Of a DNA stretch of 51,152 nucleotides, positions 7,454 through 15,957 are shown piece after piece. Position numbers and translations under genes: made by a program. The notes under the pieces are model-generated. The model did no database searches. It was not told where the DNA came from and saw only the letters and a program-made list of their open reading frames with translations. The stretch comes from Marivivens sp. (lineage in GTDB: Bacteria > Pseudomonadota > Alphaproteobacteria > Rhodobacterales > Rhodobacteraceae), in contig JAHEBU010000014.1 of the NCBI GenBank assembly GCA_024642115.1, forward strand, positions 1-51,152, in the 5' to 3' direction. Within the stretch, counting starts at the first letter, position 1. Each line of letters opens with the position of its first letter.

Positions 7454-9679
7454 TTAGAACACATCCTCTGCATATTGGCCGCGCGCCTTGAGCGTGGCGA
7501 TGGACAGGCCCATTGGCACCAACATGGCGTCAAATTCGGCCATCACGGCCTGCGCCATGGCATCCCCGCCGCAGACCATGATCGACGCCCCCCGGCGCAG
7601 CATCTGCGCTAGATCGCCCGCCTGTTCGCGCAGCCGGTCCTGCACATAGGCGCGCGGGCCAGAGCGGCTGAAGGCGGTGGTCAGTGATGTCAGCCGCCGG
7701 TCCGCCTGGCAGGTTTTCAGATCGTCCTCGTACAGGAAATCCGACGTCGGCACCCGCCCACCCCAGAACAGATGCATATTGCGCTGGGCCGTATTGGCCC
7801 GGATCATGCCCATCAGGGGGGCGATTCCGGTCCCGGCCCCCACCAGAATGATCGGCTTGCGCCCCGGCGCGGGGGCGAAATCGGGGTTGGGTTTGACGAA
7901 CCCCTGCACCCGGTCGCCCACCGCCAGATCGTGCAACATCCCCGAACAGATTCCGCCGATCTGCCGCTTGACGCAAATCTCGACCTCGTCTGACGAGGGG
8001 GCAGAGGCGACCGAGTAATAGCGCGGCACAGCACTTTCGGGCGGCAGGATGCCCAGCAGGTCCGATGGACCGACGACGGGCCGGTCCGACCGGACAATCC
8101 GCGACCAGAGCGACCGGTTGGGGGTGGCCACGGCCCGGAACCGCAGGACGGCGGTGGGTTCCTGAATTTCGACCCCGTACAGCCGTTTGTCGATCAGCTC
8201 ATACTCCCGCGTTTGCGGCAGTTCGATCCGGTGATCGAGCGTCAGAGGAATGCCAAGGGCTGCGCCCAGATCGGCCCCCCAGGACGCAAAGGCCTGTGGG
8301 GATTGGCGGTTGATAAGGGCCAGCGGCAAGACAGTGCGGGGGGCGACACGGGTCAGCGCCTCCTCCAGATCCTTGGCGAACTGGCAGTAATGGGCAAAGG
8401 CCCGGTCGCCGAACCCCAGCACGGCCCACGACCAAGTGGGCGGGGTGGTCATGTCGCCGATCCGCGCCAGCAGTTTAGAGGCAGAGGCGGGGGCGTTGCC
8501 GTTGCCATAGGTCGCTGCCAGGAAAAAGACGTGCCGCGCCTGTTTGTAATCGGGGCGAAAGCTGTTGGCGGGGGCGGTGTGGACCTTGTGCCCGGCGGTC
8601 GTCAGCGCGGCGTGCAGGGTCTGGGCAAAGCCCCACGTCGTCCCCCCTTCGCTGCCGACGAGGATCACGATGTCTGCGGTCTGCGCGGGGCGGTTGTGCG
8701 CGATCTTGCGCCCGCCCTTGGGCTGCCCGCGCCACCAGATCACCAGGCCGGTCGGCCCGATCAGGGCCACGGCCAGCGCCCCAAGCCCAAGGATCAGCCC
8801 GATCAGCGGCAGACCCTGCCCGGTGTGCAACGCATAGATCCACTCATACGCGGTTTGCGAGGCGGTGTTGGGCACGGTTTCCAGAACCGCGCCGCTGACC
8901 TGATCGACCAGCGTCAGCCCAGCGTTGGTATGTGCGGTGAACACATCCGTGGCGTCACCCGCAAAGGGAAAGGTCAGGTCGCGCAGGTCCGACAGCGGGA
9001 TCGCCTGCAATCCAGCCAGATCGGCAGGATTGGCGACGGTGCCGGCGGTGCTGGTGGGGTAAAGCTCGGTCTGAGGCGGGGTGACGGTGATCCACTCGAA
9101 CTCGACGCCGACGATCCAGAGACCAGTGAGGGACGACACGATCAGCCCGACAAGCGCGAGCCGGGCGAGGTAGACGTGCAGCCGGGCAGACCGCGACCCC
9201 TTGGGCCGGTCCAGGACCCGCCGCCAGCCGCCCGCGCGCGACACCAACAGACCCGCGCCGGACAACGCGAGCAGGACCATCGCCGCAGCCCCCACGCCCG
9301 CCACGATCCGCCCCGCATCGCCCAGAAACAGCGACCGGTGCAGTGTTTTGAGAAAGGCATAGACGGGGCCGGGGGGCGTCACTGGCCCCAGAATTGCCCC
9401 GCTCGCGGCGTCCACATAGGCCGTCTGGGGCAGCATGTCGGCATCGGTGTAATCGAGCGTGATGGCCCCGGTGGGCGTGCGGTGCAGCTTGTCCGCCTCG
9501 GGCACTTGGGCCGTCACGGCGCCGGCCAGTTCGGCCACGGTCAAACCCGCAGTCGCCTGCACCGGATCGTTGATCCGGTTCAGCATCGGCCACACGGACA
9601 GCGCCGCCCCGGACAGCGCCAGCACGATCACCAGTGCCATGGCCGCCAACCCTGCGACCGAATGAAACCTGCGCCACAT
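7454..9679 (-). CDS. PepSY membrane domain fused to flavodoxin and NADPH-reductase domains
   Basis: 741 residues. Residues 1-320 are a PepSY-TM-type membrane region with four segments (about 8-30, 125-147, 172-195, 290-316) and His residues of the kind that may bind haem or quinone (H114 in KTLHRSLFLGD, H168, H285). Residues 335-470 form a flavodoxin-like domain beginning IVILVGSEGGTTWGFAQTL. Then comes a ferredoxin-NADP-reductase-type module with YYSVASAPS, GGICSGML, GAGTGIAPLMGM (about 614-625), VCGGD and the C-terminal YAEDVF. The design moves electrons from cytosolic NAD(P)H through FAD and FMN into the membrane domain, presumably to the periplasm. Middle gene of the DUF2271-reductase-apbE operon. 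Confidence 0.88.
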   Translation of the reverse strand: MWRRFHSVAGLAAMALVIVLALSGAALSVWPMLNRINDPVQATAGLTVAELAGAVTAQVPEADKLHRTPTGAITLDYTDADMLPQTAYVDAASGAILGPVTPPGPVYAFLKTLHRSLFLGDAGRIVAGVGAAAMVLLALSGAGLLVSRAGGWRRVLDRPKGSRSARLHVYLARLALVGLIVSSLTGLWIVGVEFEWITVTPPQTELYPTSTAGTVANPADLAGLQAIPLSDLRDLTFPFAGDATDVFTAHTNAGLTLVDQVSGAVLETVPNTASQTAYEWIYALHTGQGLPLIGLILGLGALAVALIGPTGLVIWWRGQPKGGRKIAHNRPAQTADIVILVGSEGGTTWGFAQTLHAALTTAGHKVHTAPANSFRPDYKQARHVFFLAATYGNGNAPASASKLLARIGDMTTPPTWSWAVLGFGDRAFAHYCQFAKDLEEALTRVAPRTVLPLALINRQSPQAFASWGADLGAALGIPLTLDHRIELPQTREYELIDKRLYGVEIQEPTAVLRFRAVATPNRSLWSRIVRSDRPVVGPSDLLGILPPESAVPRYYSVASAPSSDEVEICVKRQIGGICSGMLHDLAVGDRVQGFVKPNPDFAPAPGRKPIILVGAGTGIAPLMGMIRANTAQRNMHLFWGGRVPTSDFLYEDDLKTCQADRRLTSLTTAFSRSGPRAYVQDRLREQAGDLAQMLRRGASIMVCGGDAMAQAVMAEFDAMLVPMGLSIATLKARGQYAEDVF

Positions 9680-9691
9680 CGCCCCGGTCCC

Positions 9692-10162
9692 TTAGTAGCT
9701 GATCGACAGCGACTTGACGTAGCCGGTGCCGCCGACCGACTTGCCGTTGTTGGCATCCTCCAGCGTGATAGCCGCGTCATTGGGGACGTAGTTCTGGTTT
9801 TCCACCGCCGTTTCGACCCGCAGGACGTAGCCCGCGTTGAACATGTTGTCGGGGATGAACACCGACCCCGACACGCTTTGACCCGATCCGACGCTGGCCC
9901 CGGTGGTTCCGTCCACGCCCCGACCCGACCGCGAAATCAGCCGCGCCCAGCGCGACAGGTCGCCCAGATACCGCTGCCGCGACCCGGCGGCGTGCAGGGT
10001 GGCCACATAGCCGCCGTTGGCATCCACCACATAAGCGGCGAAATAGGTGTTGTTGCCCGAATAATTCTTGATCGCGACAGTAAAGTTCAGCGTCTTGGCC
10101 GCGACGGGGCTGGCCAACCCGAGGGCGGCCACAAGGGCGAGGGCTTTGATGGTGGGGGTCAT
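9692..10162 (-). CDS. Exported DUF2271 protein with a possible flavinylation motif
   Basis: 156 residues from the ATG at 10162, with AGGAG seven bases upstream. Residues 1-22 are a Sec signal peptide ending VAA. The mature part (LNFTVAIKNYSGNNTYFAAYVVDANGG...) matches the DUF2271 pattern of a small periplasmic beta protein. It contains D84-G-T-T-G-A-S90. ApbE acceptor sites follow D-x-x-(S/T)-G-A-(T/S), so S90 may carry FMN. It is the first gene of the operon; the reductase follows after 12 bp. The electron acceptor it serves is unknown. DUF2271 membership is from pattern memory. Confidence 0.72.
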   Translation of the reverse strand: MTPTIKALALVAALGLASPVAAKTLNFTVAIKNYSGNNTYFAAYVVDANGGYVATLHAAGSRQRYLGDLSRWARLISRSGRGVDGTTGASVGSGQSVSGSVFIPDNMFNAGYVLRVETAVENQNYVPNDAAITLEDANNGKSVGGTGYVKSLSISY

Positions 10163-10226
10163 GGAAGGCTCCTGTGCTCGATTGGGGCGCACCTGTTGCG
10201 CCCGGTTGATACGTCTGTAGCCGGCA

Positions 10227-10243
10227 AACCTGTCGCCAACCTG
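10227..10243. promoter_or_regulatory. Tandem AACCTG sites, likely operator of the adjacent OmpR-type regulator
   Basis: AACCTG occurs at 10227-10232 and 10238-10243, an exact 11-bp period, in the 163-bp divergent region between the DUF2271 operon and the response regulator gene. OmpR-family dimers bind head-to-tail repeats spaced about one helical turn. The place and spacing suggest control of both directions. The sequence shows only the repeats; binding is inferred. Confidence 0.45.
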
Positions 10244-10325
10244 AAAGCGGCTTCACGGAATTGCGATGGCGCCGGACGGGCCAAGGGTCTAGCCTTGGGG
10301 CCAATGACAACGGAAAGGTCGGCCT

Positions 10326-10988
10326 ATGCGGGTGCTGCTGGTCGAAGATGACGCCACACTGGGCCGTGCCGTGCGCGACCACGTGGCAGCCGCCGGGCAT
10401 GCGGTGGACTGGGCCGACCGGGTGCAGGACGCCCGCGACCATCTGGCGGTGGCCGATTATCACCTGGTCCTGCTTGACATGGCGCTGCCCGATGGGCGGG
10501 GGATGGGGGTTCTCAAGGACCTGCGCGGGCAGGGCAAGGACGCCGCCGTCATCATCCTGTCTGCCGAAGGGCAGATCGCCGAACGGATCGCCGGGCTCAA
10601 TGCGGGGGCGGACGATTACCTGACCAAACCCTTTGACCTGTCCGAACTTTCGGCGCGCATGGCCGCCGTCGAACGGCGCTATACCGGGCGAACAGCACCC
10701 GTGACGGTGATCGGGAATCTGACGCTGGACCTCGGGGCACATGTGGCCAACAAAGACGGACAGCCCGTGGACCTGACCGCCCGCGAATGGGCGGTTCTGG
10801 CCCGGCTCGCCCGCACGCGACACGCCACCGTCCCCAAATCCGAGATTGAAGAGGCGCTTTATGCCTTTGGGGCCGAAGTGGATTCGAACGCGGTCGAAGT
10901 CTATGTGTCCCGCCTGCGCCGCAAGTTGGGGCGCGATCTGATCCGCACCGTGCGCGGGCTGGGCTATGCGCTGGTCGAGGAGAGCTGA
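10326..10988 (+). CDS. OmpR-family response regulator
   Basis: 220 residues. The receiver domain holds acidic pocket E7/D8/D9, phosphoacceptor D51 (VLLDMALPDG) and K101 (LTKPF). The C-terminal winged helix shows LTAREWAVLARLARTRHATVPKSEIEEALY and VEVYVSRLRRKLG. A GGAAAGG ribosome binding site precedes the ATG. Its stop is one base before the start of the kinase gene, so the two form an operon. Divergence from the DUF2271/PepSY/ApbE genes suggests that it controls them, possibly through the AACCTG repeats. Similar regulators are often called QseB or PmrA, but nothing here fixes the signal. Confidence 0.92.
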   Translation: MRVLLVEDDATLGRAVRDHVAAAGHAVDWADRVQDARDHLAVADYHLVLLDMALPDGRGMGVLKDLRGQGKDAAVIILSAEGQIAERIAGLNAGADDYLTKPFDLSELSARMAAVERRYTGRTAPVTVIGNLTLDLGAHVANKDGQPVDLTAREWAVLARLARTRHATVPKSEIEEALYAFGAEVDSNAVEVYVSRLRRKLGRDLIRTVRGLGYALVEES

Positions 10989-10989
10989 A

Positions 10990-12315
10990 ATGTCGATGAC
11001 CCGCTCGTTGATCCTGGGGCTGACGCTGGCGCTGGCGGTGGTCTGGTTGGCGGCCACCGGGATCGTGCGGACCGTCTTTGTCCACGAAATTGACGAGATC
11101 ATCGGCGATACGCTGGCGAAATCCGCCTATCGGATCATGCCACTGGTCATCCATGCGGTCAGCACACAGGACAAGGGCGACAGCGAAGAATCCGACGACG
11201 GCCCCGTCGAACTGGACGACGATCTGGTCCATCTGAATTTCGGGCTGGACGGGTTTCTGGCCTTTCAGGTCAGCGCGCCGGACGGGCGGGTCATGTTGCA
11301 ATCGCATGACGCCGCTCTTTATGCCTTTCCCGACATGCACCGACCCGGCCTGAACCATTCGGGCGACCTGATCAGCTTTACCTTGGCCGACCGGCCCTCG
11401 GGCCTGACCCTGACGGTGATCGAACCCGAAGGCCACCGGGCCGAGGCGATCCGCGAGGCGACGATGGCCATGCTGTTGCCCCTTGCGCTGATGATCCCGC
11501 TGATGGCCGGGGCGGTGCTATGGCTGGCACGACGGGCGGTGGGGCCGGTGCAGGACCTGCGCCAATCCATCGCCACGCGGGGGGGGCAGAACCTGACGCC
11601 TGTGGACGATCCGGGACTGCCAAGCGAACTGCGGGCCATTGCGCAGTCGGTGGATCGGTTGCTGGACCGATTGCGCGGGGCAATGGCCGCCGAACGTGTC
11701 TTTGCCGCCAATGCCGCGCACGAAATGCGAACCCCGATTGCCGGAGCCTTGGCCCAGACCCAGCGCCTGATCGCCGAACTGCCTGCCGGGGCCGGGCGTG
11801 ACCGCGCGACCGAGGTCGAGGGGACGCTGCACCGTCTGGGCCGGTTGACCGAGAAACTGCTGCAACTCAGCCGGGCCGAGGCGGCGGGCGGGGTCCCAGC
11901 GCAGCGGCAGAACATGTCGCCGGTGGTCGATATGGTGCTGCGCGATCTCGGGGCCGGGCGGGGCAGGGTCAGCGTCAGCGACCAGCTGAATCAGGATCTC
12001 ATGGTGACGATGGACGCCGATGATTTCGCCATCTGCCTGCGCAACCTGCTGGAAAACGCGCTGCTGCATGGGGTGGGGGCCGTCGATCTGGTGATCGGGG
12101 CGGACTGGACGGTGCATGTGATAAACGGCGGGCCGGTGGTGCCGCTGGACGGGCTGACCGACCGCTTTGCGCGGGGCGACACGCGGGCGGACGGGGCGGG
12201 CCTTGGCCTTGCCATCGTGGACATGGTGATGCGGCAGGCGGGCGGGGCGCTGGACCTTGCGTCGCCCGCCACCGGGCGCGGGGATGGGTTCGAGGCCGTG
12301 CTGCGGCTGCCGTGA
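10990..12315 (+). CDS. Sensor histidine kinase paired with the OmpR regulator
   Basis: 441 residues from the ATG at 10990. Membrane segments lie at about 6-27 and 159-180 and enclose a periplasmic sensor of about 130 residues, rich in Asp/Glu just after the first segment (STQDKGDSEESDDGPVELDDD). A short HAMP-like linker leads to the H box AANAAHEMRTP (H244), the N box NLLENALLHG and the G box GAGLGLAIVDMV. The acidic sensor stretch recalls metal-binding sensors such as PhoQ or PmrB, so a cation signal is possible but speculative. It follows the regulator gene with a 1-bp gap. Confidence 0.9.
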   Translation: MSMTRSLILGLTLALAVVWLAATGIVRTVFVHEIDEIIGDTLAKSAYRIMPLVIHAVSTQDKGDSEESDDGPVELDDDLVHLNFGLDGFLAFQVSAPDGRVMLQSHDAALYAFPDMHRPGLNHSGDLISFTLADRPSGLTLTVIEPEGHRAEAIREATMAMLLPLALMIPLMAGAVLWLARRAVGPVQDLRQSIATRGGQNLTPVDDPGLPSELRAIAQSVDRLLDRLRGAMAAERVFAANAAHEMRTPIAGALAQTQRLIAELPAGAGRDRATEVEGTLHRLGRLTEKLLQLSRAEAAGGVPAQRQNMSPVVDMVLRDLGAGRGRVSVSDQLNQDLMVTMDADDFAICLRNLLENALLHGVGAVDLVIGADWTVHVINGGPVVPLDGLTDRFARGDTRADGAGLGLAIVDMVMRQAGGALDLASPATGRGDGFEAVLRLP

Positions 12316-12416
12316 CCCGGAAATGATCGTCAGGGCATCGGTGGGCGATACCCTGGCTTGACCCTTCCGTCTGATTTGAGGCGGTCTAGGCGCTGGTCGC
12401 CGGGGCAAGGTGCGAG

Positions 12417-12632
12417 ATGCTGTCCAGTTACGTCGCCACCGTGGCGCACGAATTCCAGATCACGGTTGAGACGGACGACGCGCGGGCGCTGATGGCCGCG
12501 CCGATCATGGCAGGCGGCACTGGCGGGGTCAGCGGATTGCAGACCGTGCAGGCGTTTTCGGCAGGGGAGGTCATGGCCGCGCAGAAGAAGGCTGGCGGGA
12601 AGGTCGCGGGCTTCAAGGCGGCGAGGAAGTAA
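12417..12632 (+). CDS. Short unassigned open frame, possible gene remnant
   Basis: 71 codons (MLSSYVATVAHEFQITVETD...KVAGFKAARK). The frame stays open another 27 bases upstream to a TAG at 12387, and no ribosome binding site precedes the ATG. The C-terminus is Lys/Ala-rich. I do not recognise it. It may be a small gene, the tail of a decayed gene, or chance. It lies alone in the 538 bp between the kinase and rimO. Confidence 0.3.
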   Translation: MLSSYVATVAHEFQITVETDDARALMAAPIMAGGTGGVSGLQTVQAFSAGEVMAAQKKAGGKVAGFKAARK

Positions 12633-12688
12633 AAGGAGAGGGGCGAGAAAAACCCCGCCTTTTGCAGGCCGAGCGATCCGCATGAGGA

Positions 12689-12763
12689 GCGCGGCTTTGC
12701 CGCGCAGCGCCCGACCCTCCCCCAAGGGGAGGGCGCTCCACGCCCACCCCTCGGGTCGGGCGC
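12689..12763. repeat. Compound palindromic intergenic element
   Basis: Three nested or adjacent inverted repeats: GCGCGGC-TTT-GCCGCGC at 12689-12705; GCGCCCGACCC at 12707-12717 paired perfectly with GGGTCGGGCGC at 12753-12763; and a CCTCCCC/GGGGAGG stem inside the second. This layout is like the structured intergenic repeats (REP/BIME style) that recur in Rhodobacteraceae genomes. No second copy is seen in this window. Confidence 0.6.
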
Positions 12764-12829
12764 TTGGGGCATTAAACTTCTGAAGTGACAGACTTTGGCC
12801 GGTATTTTGAAAAGTTTCGTGTCCGCCTA

Positions 12830-12852
12830 AAAACGCTCCACCGGAGCGTTTT
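12830..12852. terminator. Bidirectional terminator downstream of rimO
   Basis: AAAACGCTCC and GGAGCGTTTT form a perfect 10-bp stem with an ACC loop. The A/T ends act as a T-run on either strand. It begins 2 bp beyond the rimO stop codon, so its main use is to end the minus-strand rimO transcript. Confidence 0.8.
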
Positions 12853-12853
12853 C

Positions 12854-14227
12854 TTAACGGCAAACACCCCACAAATCATAGTCCCCCGCCTCGTCCACCG
12901 TCACGCTCAGAACATCCCCCACGGCCAGCCCCTCTGTCCCTTCGTCAATGAACAGGTTGCCGTCGATTTCCGGGGCGTCGGCCCATGTCCGGCAGGTGGC
13001 GATGCCGTCTTCGTCGATGTCGTCAACGATGACCTCTAGGACTTTTCCAACTTTGGCGGCCAGTTTCGCCTCGGATATCCCTTGGGCTTTTTCCATAAAG
13101 CGATCCCAGCGCTCTTGCTTGACCTCATCCGGCACGTGGTCTGGCAGGGCGTTAGACCGCGCACCTGCGACGTTTTCGTATTTGAAACAGCCGACCCGGT
13201 CGAGCTGGGCTTCGTCCATCCAATCCAGCAGGGTCTGAAACTCCGCCTCGGTCTCGCCCGGATAGCCCACGATAAAGGTGGACCGCAGGGTGATGTCGGG
13301 GCAGACGGACCGCCACGCAGCGATTTCATCGAGCGTTTTGGCCGCCGCCGCAGGCCGCGCCATGCGTTTGAGGACGTCCGGGTGCGCGTGCTGGAACGGG
13401 ATGTCGAGGTAGGGCAGGACCAGCCCGTCCGCCATCAGCGGGATCAGGTCGCGCACATGGGGGTAGGGGTAGACGTAGTGCAACCGCACCCAGGCCCCCA
13501 GCGAGCCCAGATCGCGGGCCAGATCGGTGATGTGGGCGCGGTGGTCGCGGTCGGTCGCGTGTTTGATATCGACGCCGTAGGCGGAGGTATCCTGAGAGAT
13601 CACCAGCAGTTCCTTGACCCCCGCCTGCACCAGCTTTTCCGCCTCACGGATCACCGCATGGGCGGGCCGCGATTGCAGGCGGCCGCGCATGTCGGGGATG
13701 ATGCAGAACTTGCACTTGTGGTTACAGCCTTCGGAGATCTTGAGGTAGCTGTAGTGGCGCGGGGTCAGGCTGACGCCCGTCGCGGGCAGCAGGTCGATGA
13801 AGGGATCGGGCGACGGCGGGACGGCGACGTGGACGGCGTCAAGGACCTGTTCGTATTGATGCGGTCCCGTCACCGCCAGAATCCGGGGATGATGTTCGCG
13901 GATATAGTCGGGTTCGGCCCCCAAACAGCCCGTCACGATCACGCGCCCGTTCTGGGTCAGCGCCTCGCCTATCGCGTCCAGAGACTCGGCCTTGGCGGAA
14001 TCAAGGAATCCGCAGGTGTTCACGATCACCGCGTCGGCCCCGGCATAATCGGGGCTGATGGCATACCCTTCGGCGCGGAGGCGGGTCAGAATCCGTTCGG
14101 AATCGACCAGCGCCTTGGGGCAGCCGAGGCTGACCATGCCGATGGTGGGCTGGCCGGGCCGGGCCGGTTCGGAAAAGGTCGCGCGGGGCGCGAGGTCGGG
14201 GCGGAGGTTGGGCGGGTTCTGGGACAT
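12854..14227 (-). CDS. rimO: Ribosomal protein S12 methylthiotransferase RimO
   Basis: 457 residues, in the usual range for RimO. The N-terminal UPF0004 domain has the three cluster cysteines C36 ([12 protein letters not shown]), C72 (NTCGF) and C101 (GCLGAE). The radical-SAM site is C168-x3-C172-x2-C175 ([11 protein letters not shown]). The TRAM domain is at the C-terminus, ending DYDLWGVCR. The [12 protein letters not shown] wording separates RimO from MiaB. It adds a methylthio group to Asp88 of ribosomal protein S12. The gene is monocistronic with a strong terminator behind it. Confidence 0.95.
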   Translation of the reverse strand: MSQNPPNLRPDLAPRATFSEPARPGQPTIGMVSLGCPKALVDSERILTRLRAEGYAISPDYAGADAVIVNTCGFLDSAKAESLDAIGEALTQNGRVIVTGCLGAEPDYIREHHPRILAVTGPHQYEQVLDAVHVAVPPSPDPFIDLLPATGVSLTPRHYSYLKISEGCNHKCKFCIIPDMRGRLQSRPAHAVIREAEKLVQAGVKELLVISQDTSAYGVDIKHATDRDHRAHITDLARDLGSLGAWVRLHYVYPYPHVRDLIPLMADGLVLPYLDIPFQHAHPDVLKRMARPAAAAKTLDEIAAWRSVCPDITLRSTFIVGYPGETEAEFQTLLDWMDEAQLDRVGCFKYENVAGARSNALPDHVPDEVKQERWDRFMEKAQGISEAKLAAKVGKVLEVIVDDIDEDGIATCRTWADAPEIDGNLFIDEGTEGLAVGDVLSVTVDEAGDYDLWGVCR

Positions 14228-14266
14228 GGGAGGGCTTTACAGGGTATCGGGTTCCCGGAAAAGGCC

Positions 14267-14337
14267 CCTTGGATCAGCGTGTTCAAGCGTGAACGGGTTT
14301 TAACCAACTGATAGTAATATATAATCCTGATCCAAGG
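14267..14337. promoter_or_regulatory. Inverted repeat and promoter-like region between rimO and the EEP gene
   Basis: CCTTGGATCAG at 14267-14277 pairs perfectly with CTGATCCAAGG at 14327-14337. Between them lie a small hairpin GTTCA-AGCG-TGAAC (14281-14294) and an AT-rich patch with TATAAT at 14320-14325, a good -10 box for the rightward gene. The -35 is not clear. The arms could form an operator, or a hairpin in either leader transcript. Confidence 0.45.
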
Positions 14338-14405
14338 ATTTTTCCCCTCGGCGATTGAGCCGAAATTGAACCCTCGGGTGTTATGCTGCGGGGGGTAGTG
14401 AAACC

Positions 14406-15467
14406 ATGATTGTCCTGATCGTCGCCTATATCACCGCCAGCGCCATCATCCCACTTCTGCCCATCTCGCACGGATTCGTGCGGGCCTTTGACTTTCCCCG
14501 ATTGCAAATGGCGATACTGGAGGCGGTTTTTCTGGTGGTCCTGCCCTTTGTGTGGAGTGGGCCGTGGCTTTGGGTCGGGGCGGGTCTGGTCGCGGCCGCG
14601 CTGGTCCAGAATGTCTGGCTCATCCTGCCATTCACGCCGCTGTGGAGGCCGACCGCGCAATCCGCCGATGTGGCACAAAGCGACCGGTCGCTGAGCCTGA
14701 TGGCCGCCAACGTCAAGATGTCGAACCGCGACTATGGCCAGTTGATCGCCCTGTTGCGCGCAGAGCAACCCGACCTGTGTGCTGTCCTCGAAGTCGATGA
14801 CGGCTGGGCGGATGCGCTTGCGGTGCTTTCGGACCTGTATTCGGTGCGTGTGGGGTGGGCGCAGGACAACGGCTATGGCATGTTGCTGCTGTCCCGCCTG
14901 CCGCTGACGGGCACCAAGGTCGAAGAGCGACTGACCAAGCGCGTCCCCTCGATCTGGACCGAAGTGACGCTGAAATCGGGCGAACAGATCGAAGTGCAGG
15001 TGCTTCATCCCGAGCCACCCGTGCCCGGACACTGGTCAGAGGGCCGCGACGCCGAGATCGGTCTGGCCGGGTTGGTCGCCGGCCGGTCCGATAACCCTGG
15101 TTTGATCCTGGGAGATCTGAACGACGTGGCCTGGTCCAGGACGACGCGCCGGTTTCGCAAACTGTCCGGCTATCTGGACCCGCGGATCGGGAGAGGTATC
15201 TATCCCACCTTTCACGCCGACAAATGGTATCTGCGCTGGCCTCTGGACCATCTGTTTCACGACCCCCGTTTTCGCATCGCCGGGATGCGTCGGATGCCCC
15301 ATATCGGATCGGACCATTTCCCGATGCGATTTGACCTTGTTCTGACGGATACGCCACATCCTGCCAAACGTCGGCCCGCCCCCGCCGTCGAGCACGAGGT
15401 TCGCAAGGAAGTGGCCGAGGTCAGCGCAAGTGACGATCCGCCTGTGGGGGAGGACTGGGAAAAGTAG
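14406..15467 (+). CDS. Membrane-anchored endonuclease/exonuclease/phosphatase (EEP) family protein
   Basis: 353 residues. Two or three membrane segments in the first 80 residues are followed by an EEP domain: LMAANVKMSNRDYGQL, AVLEVDD (catalytic Glu), HPEPPVPGHW, ILGDLNDVAWS, WPLDHLFHD and HIGSDHFP, which supply the Asn, Glu, His, Asp-x-Asn and Asp-His residues of the fold. The C-terminal 40 residues are Pro/Glu-rich and look disordered. Such proteins hydrolyse phosphodiesters of lipids or nucleic acids; membrane anchoring favours a lipid or envelope substrate. The ATG follows GTAGTGAAACC without a strong ribosome binding site. Confidence 0.82.
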   Translation: MIVLIVAYITASAIIPLLPISHGFVRAFDFPRLQMAILEAVFLVVLPFVWSGPWLWVGAGLVAAALVQNVWLILPFTPLWRPTAQSADVAQSDRSLSLMAANVKMSNRDYGQLIALLRAEQPDLCAVLEVDDGWADALAVLSDLYSVRVGWAQDNGYGMLLLSRLPLTGTKVEERLTKRVPSIWTEVTLKSGEQIEVQVLHPEPPVPGHWSEGRDAEIGLAGLVAGRSDNPGLILGDLNDVAWSRTTRRFRKLSGYLDPRIGRGIYPTFHADKWYLRWPLDHLFHDPRFRIAGMRRMPHIGSDHFPMRFDLVLTDTPHPAKRRPAPAVEHEVRKEVAEVSASDDPPVGEDWEK

Positions 15468-15563
15468 GCGGCGGCGATGGGCCGACAGTCCGGTTACCCC
15501 CCGCCTGCTCTGGACCTTTGCCGCGCAATGCGGCAAGACAGGGCCAAGCATAGGAGCATATCG

Positions 15564-15947
15564 ATGGGCCTTCTCAATATCCTAAAGCGAAGCCTGACCT
15601 GGTGGGGTGGCCAGACCCTGAACACGCAGCTTTGGACGTGGCGGCACGGGGTCAAGGTGGGCGAGGATGCGATGGGCAACGTCTTTTACCGCGATGTCGC
15701 CGACAAGCGCCGCTGGGTGATCTACAAGGACGATGCCGAAGCGTCAAAGGTTGGTCCGGAATGGCATGGCTGGCTGCACCACACCTGGGACGAGCCGCCG
15801 ACGCTCAAGCCGCTGGCGCACAAGCCTTGGGAAAAGCCGCATCTGGAAAACATGACCGGCACGGCGATGGCCTATGTGCCGCCCGGGTCGATCCGCCGCG
15901 CCGATCCGGTCGCCCGGACCGATTACGAGGCGTGGACGCCGGAATAG
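15564..15947 (+). CDS. NDUFA12-type NADH:ubiquinone oxidoreductase subunit
   Basis: 127 residues from the ATG at 15564 with TAGGAGC upstream; the frame is open earlier but without a suitable site. The sequence shows [20 protein letters not shown], then [16 protein letters not shown], the hallmark of the B17.2/NDUFA12 accessory subunit of respiratory complex I, which Alphaproteobacteria share with mitochondria. It lies away from the nuo operon, directly ahead of mlaD (10 bp), as I expect in Rhodobacteraceae. Confidence 0.93.
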   Translation: MGLLNILKRSLTWWGGQTLNTQLWTWRHGVKVGEDAMGNVFYRDVADKRRWVIYKDDAEASKVGPEWHGWLHHTWDEPPTLKPLAHKPWEKPHLENMTGTAMAYVPPGSIRRADPVARTDYEAWTPE

Positions 15948-15957
15948 GGGCCTGCCC

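Noticed and set aside
8213-10351. A 712-codon plus-strand frame
   Set aside because: It lies antisense to the PepSY-reductase and DUF2271 genes and has Arg/Gly/Gln-rich low-complexity sequence.
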